Shown here piece after piece: positions 58,601 to 64,000 of a stretch of DNA of 64,000 nt; positions within the stretch are counted from its first letter, which is position 1, and each line of letters begins with the position of its first letter. The notes beneath the pieces were generated by a model. It was given only the letters and a program-made list of their open reading frames with translations, had not been told where the DNA came from and ran no database searches. The DNA is from Streptomyces malachitofuscus (lineage in GTDB: Bacteria > Actinomycetota > Actinomycetes > Streptomycetales > Streptomycetaceae), in NCBI RefSeq assembly GCF_014650055.1, contig NZ_BMUF01000013.1:236650-300649 (forward strand), written 5' to 3'. The translations under genes were made by a program, and so were the position numbers.

Positions 58601-59166
58601 GCATTCCGAGCGGCAAGAAGGTCGTGCTGTACGCGCCGACCTGGCGGGACGACCAGTCGCACAGCGCCGGCCAGTACCTGTTCGATCTGCGGATCGATCT
58701 GGAGGACGCCCGTCGCCGTCTGGGTGACGACCATGTGCTGCTGATCCGGCGGCACTCCAACGTCGTCGACGCCGTGCCCGGTGCCGGCAACGGCTTCGTG
58801 TGGGACGCGTCGGAGTACCCGGACATCGCCGACCTGTACCTGGCGGCGGACATCATGATCACGGACTACTCGTCGGTGATGTTCGACTACGCCCACCTGA
58901 AGCGGCCGATGCTGTTCTTCACCTACGACCTGGAGCACTACCGGGACACGCTGCGGGGCTTCTACTTCGACTTCGAGAAGGACTCGCCCGGACCGCTGAT
59001 CTCCACCTCCGAGGAGCTCGTCACGGCGATCCGCGACATCGACAAGGTGTCGGCGGAGTACGAGGAGCGCTTCGCGCGGTTCCACCACCTGTTCTGCGAC
59101 CTCGACGACGGCGAGGCCTCGAAGCGGGTCGTGGACCGGATGCTCGAGCAGGCCAAGGAGGTCTGA
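55603..59166 (+). CDS. Large bifunctional GT2 / CDP-glycerol glycerophosphotransferase
   Basis: A 1187-residue fusion. Residues 1-~270 are GT2 (RLSVIVPIYNVERYLPACLDSLAAQTF, VDSDDLIPPD). Residues ~350-760 form a beta-rich middle part of unclear fold, with repeated LRIDGDLDLRAPLR and ENGKLVVDGRG-like strands. Residues ~790-1187 are TagF-like: TWHGTMLKKIG, GYPRNDYLY, VVLYAPTWRDD, LLIRRHSNVVDA and ITDYSSVMFDYAHLKRPMLFF. The family makes poly(glycerol-phosphate) or related chains. A clear GGAAGGAGA precedes the ATG. Confidence 0.9.
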   Translation: MAPRLSVIVPIYNVERYLPACLDSLAAQTFRDIEVLMVDDGSPDGSAAIAETYASRDERFKLIRKENAGLGAARNTGIQHMSDASEYLTFVDSDDLIPPDAYRQMLASLDDSGSDFATGNVFHLKGEKTWQVPLLKMLAGEARKGTHISKYPKLIADRIACNKIFRRSFWEKEGFVFPEGILHEDIPVVLPAHYRAEAVDIIGEPTYFWRLREGESAPSITQRRKEPQAIRDRVTAVSMVSDYLAQQSGPEFAEYKRQYDDRVLRDDLRLFMRVLPDATVEFHEAFLEAANRYLDMVDPKIVMALPTDLRVQWLLVRKHAMPELIALLASQRRKEPVEVSGTFRKYASFRTLEESGFDLPKSALRIDGDLDLRAPLRSVTWQDGKLVLSGDAYIDKIDVSTKRSSVKIVQLKRNGSRRRVFLPAKNIHRPECTTDSGQQRYNYDWAGWELALDPAKLRKGGTWQEGLWHVGINVYASGLVRRSGIWTRGGSAANFPPYQWLDEDFRLLPTVERSALKLRVEKVRALITDRRLDGDAVEISGDIRVPLKTGETVTFRLSHGKSGEVRTYPVEVAQQGSTTTFRTRVPLADVALLSTSTVDDQAQPDRRRWSTVLVATAGDGTERQFSSVVREGLEDLSFDLPASFGEEGAHREIALTSGHNGYLKITGRTRRAVITDVRLENGKLVVDGRGSRELVGSDLVLKATNRYDERTAPADWSEDGTFTVAFDPSVMGGSGQVPLKAGRWNLLLRSSNPDVPDAQFVIDRLALPRFPLHSVLGGRRYWFENRWSDYPQLNCRSELSDLERGPYRQLQLRREVYEPGRRQPLRDQVFFLSYNGKQYSDSPRAMHEELLRRGSDMKFLWAVRDGQVVLPPTADKVRMWGREWFEALATSRYIVTNGHLPEWVERRPGQVIVQTWHGTMLKKIGHDIETLYFDREYQNRLALEAKNWSLLVSSNRFSTPILKRAFSYDGEIQEAGYPRNDYLYSPDRDKIAEKVKETLGIPSGKKVVLYAPTWRDDQSHSAGQYLFDLRIDLEDARRRLGDDHVLLIRRHSNVVDAVPGAGNGFVWDASEYPDIADLYLAADIMITDYSSVMFDYAHLKRPMLFFTYDLEHYRDTLRGFYFDFEKDSPGPLISTSEELVTAIRDIDKVSAEYEERFARFHHLFCDLDDGEASKRVVDRMLEQAKEV

Positions 59167-59190
59167 GCGGGTCCGCTCCCGGGAGCGTAG

Positions 59191-59231
59191 AAGGGCGACG
59201 GCCGGACGCACCGCGTCCGGCCGTCGCCCTT
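59191..59231. terminator. Bidirectional terminator between convergent genes
   Basis: An 18-bp perfect stem (59191-59208/59214-59231) has a 5-base loop. It is flanked by AA/TTT on the two sides, so it could stop both the fusion gene and the convergent GT2 gene. Confidence 0.8.
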
Positions 59232-59256
59232 TCCCGCTTCCCTTGGCCCTGGCGTC

Positions 59257-60393
59257 TCAGCGCCCGGCCTTCCCGGCCGGCCGCCTGCGGCCGGCCAGCG
59301 CGACGGTCAGGGCGCGGATCCGGCCCCGCAGACGCGGGCGCGCGTGCGGTACCGGCGTGACGGACGGGCGCTCCGGCGCCGGTCGCGGCCTGGGCACCAG
59401 GGCGCACAGCGCGGTGAGCTCCTCCACCGCTCCCTGGGAGAGCAGCAGACAGCGCAGCCGGGAGAGCGGTGGCAGCTCGGCCACCAGTTCCGGCGGGGCG
59501 TAGTCGCGCACCAGCTGCCCGGCGAGCTTCACATGCAGGGCCCGTGCCCCGTCCGGCAGTTCGGCGAAGGGCTCCTTGAAACGGCCGAGTATCTCCAGGG
59601 TGAGCCAGCGGTAGAGCAGGCTGTTGCGCCGGCTGCCGGGCGGCACATGGTCCACGACCACGCCCAGTACGTCACGCAGGTTGGCGTAGAAGGAGGCGGG
59701 GTCGGGGACCTCGTGGGTCAGGTGCGGGAAGCCGTCCCGGTGGATCAGGTGGTAGCAGTCGTAGTCGGCCACCACGGAGATCGACCGGGCGTGCAGATAG
59801 GCCGGGACGACGAACATCTGCTCCTCGGCCAGCCGGACCCCCTCGGCGAAGCGCAGCCGGTGCTCCTCGACGAGGGTGCGCCGGAACAGCTTGTGCGCGG
59901 TGAGGGTCCACACGGCCTTGCAGGAGAAGAGGTCCCCGCCCTCGACGTTCTTGCGGAACGGTGTGACCGGCGCCTTGCGGCCCACTCCCCTGATGCGTCC
60001 GAGCACCACGTCGGAGTCGCCCCGCCGGGCGGCCCCCACCATCCGTTCCAGCGCCTCGGCACCGAGGCGGTCGTCGGGATCCGCGAAGAACAGGAACTCG
60101 CCGGTGGCCTCCTCGATGCCGCGGTTGCGCGGCCCGCCCGGGGCGCCGGTGTTCTCCTCCAGACGCACGACGCGGACGCGCCCGGGGTGACGTGCCGCCC
60201 AGGCGTCCAGTAAGTCCGCGCTGCGGTCCGTGGACGCGTCGTCCACGGCGACGATCTCGAGGCGGTCGAATCCTATGGACTGGTCCGCGATCGACTGCAG
60301 ACATTCCTCGAGGTGATCACCCGCGTTGTAGACCGGGATGACCACGGATACGGTGGGCCCCGGTACGGGCTCGGTGTTCAAAGTGCCCCCCAC
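59257..60393 (-). CDS. GT2 glycosyltransferase
   Basis: A 378-residue GT-A enzyme with PTVSVVIPVYNAGDHLEECLQSI, IVAVDDASTDRSADLL, GAPGGPRNRGIEEATGEFLFFADPDD (DxD-type metal site) and FRKNVEGGDLFSCKAVWTLTAHKLFRR. A C-terminal helical part is present but no TagF domain. The sugar is unknown. It converges on the fusion gene and shares the terminator. It likely decorates the same polymer. Confidence 0.9.
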   Translation of the reverse strand: MGGTLNTEPVPGPTVSVVIPVYNAGDHLEECLQSIADQSIGFDRLEIVAVDDASTDRSADLLDAWAARHPGRVRVVRLEENTGAPGGPRNRGIEEATGEFLFFADPDDRLGAEALERMVGAARRGDSDVVLGRIRGVGRKAPVTPFRKNVEGGDLFSCKAVWTLTAHKLFRRTLVEEHRLRFAEGVRLAEEQMFVVPAYLHARSISVVADYDCYHLIHRDGFPHLTHEVPDPASFYANLRDVLGVVVDHVPPGSRRNSLLYRWLTLEILGRFKEPFAELPDGARALHVKLAGQLVRDYAPPELVAELPPLSRLRCLLLSQGAVEELTALCALVPRPRPAPERPSVTPVPHARPRLRGRIRALTVALAGRRRPAGKAGR

Positions 60394-60515
60394 GAGCAGC
60401 GTTTCTGATCACCGTAACTCCCGATTTCTCCCGTCCCGTTGCGACGACCCGTCGGCCAGTGCAAGATCTCGTAACAGCTGACGCTCGGTCAACTCCCGTG
60501 TGTGCGGCCGGACAT

Positions 60516-60555
60516 GGAGGTGCCCCGGGCCCACGACTCGGCCCGGGGCACCTCC
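60516..60555 (-). terminator. Stem-loop after obg
   Basis: A 16-bp perfect stem (60516-60531/60540-60555) has an 8-base loop. It lies 20 bp past the obg stop on the minus strand. Confidence 0.7.
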
Positions 60556-60574
60556 CGCACGGAGCGTCCGGGGT

Positions 60575-62020
60575 CTAGAACGGCTCGAAGTCGTCGTACT
60601 CCCGCTCGGACTCGTCCCGTTCGGCCTGGCGGTCGCGGCGGCGCTGCGCGGCCGGGCGGGGCGCCTCGAAGCGGTGGTCCTCGCCGCGGCGGCCGAGCAT
60701 CTCCGCACCGGCGGTGACGGTCGGCTCCCAGTCGAAGACGACGGCGTTGTCCTCGGGTCCGATGGCCACACCGTTGCCGGAGCGGGCACCGGCCTTCATC
60801 AGCTCCTCCTCCACACCGAGCCGGTTGAGCCGGTCCGCAAGGTAGCCGACGGCCTCGTCGTTGTTGAAGTCGGTCTGGCGAACCCAGCGTTCGGGCTTCT
60901 CGCCGCGCACCCGGAACAGCGGCTCCCCGCCGACCTCCTCGCGGGTGACGGTGAAACCGGCGTCGTCCACGGCCTTGGGCCGGATGACGATCCGCGTCGC
61001 CTCCTCCTTGGGCTTGGCGGCACGCGCCGCGGCCACCAGCTCGGCGAGCGCGAAGGACAGCTCGCGCAGCCCGGTGTGGGCCACGGCGGACACCTCGAAG
61101 ACGCGGTAACCGCGCGCCTCGAGGTCCGGCCGCACCATCTCGGCGAGGTCCTTGCCGTCGGGTACGTCGATCTTGTTGAGGACGACGATCCGCGGCCGGT
61201 TGTCGAGACCGCCGTACTGCCGCAGCTCCTCCTCGATGATGTCGAGGTCGGAGACGGGGTCGCGGTCGGACTCCAGGGTGGCGGTGTCCAGCACGTGCAC
61301 CAGCACGCTGCACCGCTCGACGTGCCGCAGGAACTCAAGGCCGAGACCCTTGCCCTGGCTGGCGCCCGGGATCAGTCCCGGCACGTCGGCGATGGTGTAC
61401 ACGGTCGAACCGGCGGTGACCACACCGAGGTTGGGCACGAGCGTGGTGAAGGGATAGTCGGCGATCTTCGGCTTGGCGGCGCTGAGCACGGAGATCAGGG
61501 ACGACTTGCCGGCGCTCGGATAGCCCACGAGCGCCACGTCCGCGACGGTCTTCAGCTCCAGGACGATGTCCTGGAGGTCCCCCGGCTCACCGAGGAGCGC
61601 GAAGCCGGGCGCCTTGCGCCGCGCCGAGGCGAGGGCGGCGTTCCCGAGCCCGCCGCGTCCGCCCTGGGCGGCGACGTACGAGGTGCCGTGCCCGACGAGG
61701 TCGGCGAGGACGTTGCCCGCCTTGTCGAGCACCACGGTGCCGTCCGGCACGGGCAGGACCAGGTCCTGGCCGTCCTTGCCGCTGCGGTTGCCGCCCTCGC
61801 CGGGCTTGCCGTTGGTGGCCTTGCGGTGCGGCGAGTGGTGGTAGTCGAGCAGGGTGGTCACGGACTGGTCGACGGTGAGGATCACATCGCCGCCGCGTCC
61901 GCCGTTGCCCCCGTCGGGGCCGCCGAGCGGCTTGAACTTCTCACGATGGACGGAGGCACAGCCGTGACCTCCGCTACCCGCGGCGACATGCAGTTCGACG
62001 CGGTCCACGAAGGTGGTCAT
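60575..62020 (-). CDS. obg: GTPase Obg
   Basis: A 481-residue GTPase. The Obg fold has RVELHVAAGSGGHGCASVHREKFKPLGGPDGG. The G domain has GYPSAGKSS, P-F-T-T-L, DVPGLIPGASQGKGLG and NKIDVPDG. An OCT domain (FRVRGEKPERWVRQTDFNNDEAVGYLADRLNRLG) and an acidic tail end it. It helps 50S assembly and is linked to differentiation in Streptomyces. It is the last gene of the rplU-rpmA-obg array. Confidence 0.96.
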   Translation of the reverse strand: MTTFVDRVELHVAAGSGGHGCASVHREKFKPLGGPDGGNGGRGGDVILTVDQSVTTLLDYHHSPHRKATNGKPGEGGNRSGKDGQDLVLPVPDGTVVLDKAGNVLADLVGHGTSYVAAQGGRGGLGNAALASARRKAPGFALLGEPGDLQDIVLELKTVADVALVGYPSAGKSSLISVLSAAKPKIADYPFTTLVPNLGVVTAGSTVYTIADVPGLIPGASQGKGLGLEFLRHVERCSVLVHVLDTATLESDRDPVSDLDIIEEELRQYGGLDNRPRIVVLNKIDVPDGKDLAEMVRPDLEARGYRVFEVSAVAHTGLRELSFALAELVAAARAAKPKEEATRIVIRPKAVDDAGFTVTREEVGGEPLFRVRGEKPERWVRQTDFNNDEAVGYLADRLNRLGVEEELMKAGARSGNGVAIGPEDNAVVFDWEPTVTAGAEMLGRRGEDHRFEAPRPAAQRRRDRQAERDESEREYDDFEPF

Positions 62021-62095
62021 GGTGGGGTGCCTCCATCAGACGGTGAGACGTACGGGTGCGCACGTACTTCTGTGCTTCTTGGTTAACACGCGAAA

Positions 62096-62133
62096 GGCGG
62101 ACCCGCCTTCCCGACCGGGAAGTGAGGTCCGCC
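62096..62133 (-). terminator. Hairpin between rpmA and obg
   Basis: A two-part stem: GGCGGAC/GTCCGCC (62096-62102/62127-62133) encloses CTTCCCG/CGGGAAG (62107-62113/62116-62122). It lies 30 bp beyond the rpmA stop and may attenuate or separate ribosomal-protein and obg transcription. Confidence 0.6.
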
Positions 62134-62162
62134 TCGCGAAACGTACGGTCGAAAAGCCTGGA

Positions 62163-62417
62163 TCAGGCGACCGGAACGATGTTCACGACCTTGCGGCCAC
62201 GGCTGGTGCCGAACTGCACCGAACCGGCCTGCAGCGCGAACAGGGTGTCGTCGCCGCCACGGCCGACGCCGGCGCCCGGGTGGAAGTGGGTGCCGCGCTG
62301 GCGGACCAGGATCTCGCCCGCGTTGACGACCTGACCGCCGAAGCGCTTCACGCCGAGGCGCTGAGCGTTGGAGTCACGACCGTTGCGGGTGGACGATGCG
62401 CCCTTCTTGTGTGCCAT
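62163..62417 (-). CDS. rpmA: 50S ribosomal protein L27
   Basis: An 84-residue protein (MAHKKGASSTRNGRDSNAQRLGVKRFGGQVVNAGEILVRQRGTHFHPGAGVGRGGDDTLFAL). It contributes to the peptidyl-transferase centre. The start lies 14 bp after the rplU stop. No N-terminal extension of the cleaved Firmicutes type is present. Confidence 0.97.
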   Translation of the reverse strand: MAHKKGASSTRNGRDSNAQRLGVKRFGGQVVNAGEILVRQRGTHFHPGAGVGRGGDDTLFALQAGSVQFGTSRGRKVVNIVPVA

Positions 62418-62431
62418 CTCTCCTCAGTCCC

Positions 62432-62752
62432 TTACTTCGCAGCCGCGGGGATCTCAGTGACCTTGATCGCCGTGTACTGCTGGCGGTGGCCCTGACGACG
62501 GCGGTAGCCGGTCTTGTTCTTGTAGCGCAGAATGTCGATCTTCTGGCCCTTGTGGTGGTCCACGACCTCGGCCTGGACCTTGATGCCGGCCAGCACCCAC
62601 GGGTCGCTGGTCACGGAGTCGCCGTCGACGACGAGCAGGGTCGAGAGCTCGACCGTGTCGCCGACCTTGGCGGTGGAAATCTTGTCAACCTCGACGATGT
62701 CGCCGACAGCAACCTTGTGCTGGCGACCACCGCTGCGCACGATGGCGTACAC
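62432..62752 (-). CDS. rplU: 50S ribosomal protein L21
   Basis: A 106-residue protein (MYAIVRSGGRQHKVAVGDIVEVDKI...DPWVLAGIKVQAEVVDHHKGQKIDILRYKNKTGYRRRQGHRQQYTAIKV). It has the L21 signature and length. It starts the rplU-rpmA-obg array. The upstream 194 bp before the dehydrogenase gene presumably holds the promoter; no clear leader structure stands out. Confidence 0.97.
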   Translation of the reverse strand: MYAIVRSGGRQHKVAVGDIVEVDKISTAKVGDTVELSTLLVVDGDSVTSDPWVLAGIKVQAEVVDHHKGQKIDILRYKNKTGYRRRQGHRQQYTAIKVTEIPAAAK

Positions 62753-62946
62753 GCGGATCTCACTCTCTCACTCGAAGAACGGCACCCCCGCAGGCCAGCC
62801 GCCCACGCACACACGCGGACGACCTCTCCCGGTCGCGGCCCGCGTCCGGGAGGAAGAGGTTTACGGGGATGTGGCGGTCCCGATGGACACGCCGACGGTC
62901 AAGGTTACGGGGCCCGGCCCATGAGGGTCAAACCGGACCCCCTCCG

Positions 62947-64000
62947 TCAGCCGCCGACCGACGCGACGTAGTCCGCGTACGCGTCCTTGATCTGCGCCGG
63001 CGACAGCTCCAGGTGCTCCAGGATCGTGTAACGGCCCGGGCGGGTCTCGGGGGCGAACCCGACGGCGCGGACGAACTCCTCGTCGTCGAAACCGATCTCC
63101 CGCGCGACGACCGGCAGCCCGTGCCGGCGGAGCGCGTCGGCCATCATCCGGGAGCTCTCGTGGTCGCCCCGCAGATGCATCGCGAACGCCGCGCCGATGC
63201 CGACCTGCTCGCCATGGCTGGCGGCACGCCGGGGATACAACAGGTCGAGCGCATGGCTGATCTCGTGGCAGGCCCCCGAGGAGGGCCGGGTGTGCCCCGC
63301 GATCGACATGGCGATGCCCGACAGCACCAGCCCCTCGGACAGCACGGTCAGGAAGCCGTCGTCGCCGCAGCCGCCGGGGTGGCGCAGCACGGCCTCGCCG
63401 GCCTGCCGGGCCATCGCCGCGGCGAGGCCGTCCATCTTCTCGCCGTTGACGCGGTGGGACAGCTCCCAGTCGGCGACCGCGGAGATGTTGGACAGCGCGT
63501 CCCCGATCCCCGAGCGCACGAACCGGATCGGCGCCTCGCGTATCACCGCGAGGTCGATGAGCAGCGCGATGGGCGTGGGCACACCGTACGAGCCGCGGCC
63601 CGCGTCGTTGTCCAGGATGGAGACGGGCGAGCAGATGCCGTCGTGCGAGAGGTTGGTGGCCACGGCGACCATGGGCAGCCCGATGCGCGCCGCGGAGTAC
63701 TTCGCGCAGTCGATGACCTTGCCGCCGCCGAGTCCGACGACCGCGTCGTAGCGGCCGGACTTCATCTTGTCGGCCAGCCGGACCGCGTCGTCGATGGTGC
63801 CGCCGCCGACCTCGAACCAGTCGGCCCCCGGCAGGGCGGGCGACAGCCGCTCCCGCAGCCGGGCCCCGGAGCCGCCGCTGATCGCCACCGCGAGTCTGCC
63901 GGACTGTGAGATCCGCTGGTCCGCGAGGACGTTCGCCAGGTCGTCGAGGGCACCCGGGCGGATGTCGACGACGACCGGCGAGGGGATGAGCCGGGTCAGT
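62947..64000 (-). CDS. Glycerol-1-phosphate dehydrogenase-like protein (partial at 5' end)
   Basis: The frame runs off the window; reading back from 63888 continues with L-T-R-L-I-P-S-P-V-V-V-D-I-R-P-G-A-L..., so the GTG there is internal. The visible 351 residues match the AraM/EgsA branch of iron-containing alcohol dehydrogenases: GLGGGKVIDCAKYSA, NLSHDGICSPVSIL, SSGACHEISHALDLLYP (metal His) and SHGEQVGIG (second His). These enzymes reduce dihydroxyacetone phosphate to sn-glycerol-1-phosphate. It points toward rplU; its natural neighbours lie outside the window. Confidence 0.85.
   Translation of the reverse strand, partial: LTRLIPSPVVVDIRPGALDDLANVLADQRISQSGRLAVAISGGSGARLRERLSPALPGADWFEVGGGTIDDAVRLADKMKSGRYDAVVGLGGGKVIDCAKYSAARIGLPMVAVATNLSHDGICSPVSILDNDAGRGSYGVPTPIALLIDLAVIREAPIRFVRSGIGDALSNISAVADWELSHRVNGEKMDGLAAAMARQAGEAVLRHPGGCGDDGFLTVLSEGLVLSGIAMSIAGHTRPSSGACHEISHALDLLYPRRAASHGEQVGIGAAFAMHLRGDHESSRMMADALRRHGLPVVAREIGFDDEEFVRAVGFAPETRPGRYTILEHLELSPAQIKDAYADYVASVGG

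Noticed and set aside
55303..59211. 1302-codon open frame on the minus strand
   Set aside because: It is antisense to the 1187-residue GT2/TagF fusion, which carries all expected motifs; the antisense product matches nothing.

Overview
The window is about 72% G+C, with GTG starts, very high third-position G+C and dense antisense shadow frames. Gene content and order (dnaJ2-hrcA with a CIRCE element, lepA/rpsT, comEC-comEA, leuS, nadD-rsfS, proB-proA, obg-rpmA-rplU, SpoIIE-type phosphatases) are those of a Streptomyces chromosome core. I assign it to Streptomyces or a close relative; the species cannot be read from the sequence.

Layout. 1-7.6 kb: end of an IclR regulator, an MFS exporter with a Crp-like palindrome upstream, a repeat-rich gap, then RNase Z, a HIT protein, a tricorn-type protease and a small lipoprotein. 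7.7-12.9 kb: rsmE, a nitronate monooxygenase, the heat-shock pair hrcA-dnaJ2, and an MBL hydrolase. 12.9-20.1 kb: DUF3097, a Uma2-family protein, hemW, a large SpoIIE phosphatase/HATPase and an acyl-CoA synthetase. 20.3-30.3 kb: lepA and divergent rpsT, a 190-bp MITE-like element, a SnoaL-like protein, holA, arylamine N-acetyltransferase, and comEC-comEA. 30.4-35.3 kb: DegV, a coiled-coil membrane protein, and leuS with a leucine-codon leader peptide and terminator. 35.5-38.4 kb: a b-type cytochrome membrane protein coupled to a NuoF-like/ferredoxin fusion. 38.5-43.4 kb: two identical tRNA-Ala(GGC) genes bracketing two tiny zinc-ribbon genes, then (minus strand) a phosphatase, rsfS, an LCP-like protein, nadD and a small membrane protein. 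43.6-49.7 kb: M48 protease, two related membrane proteins, proA, an unknown gene and proB. 49.9-60.4 kb: a teichoic-acid-type block (membrane TagF-like protein, galE, two giant GT2/TagF fusions, one more GT2). 60.5-62.8 kb: obg, rpmA, rplU. 62.9-64 kb: a glycerol-1-phosphate-dehydrogenase-like gene running off the window.

How the genes fit together. Most are housekeeping: translation, ribosome assembly, proline and NAD synthesis, and DNA uptake. The polyol-phosphate polymer genes sit inside the conserved rplU-rpmA-obg / proB-proA / nadD array, with candidate enzymes for polymerising glycerol-phosphate units, for sugar supply (GalE) and for side-chain transfer. The most informative new signals are regulatory or structural: the leuS attenuator, a symmetric CIRCE, a transposon-like element that supplies a stop codon, palindromic dispersed repeats absorbed in frame into coding sequences, and a perfect 54-bp duplication of the dnaJ2 3' end. 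I see no CRISPR array, prophage or biosynthetic cluster.
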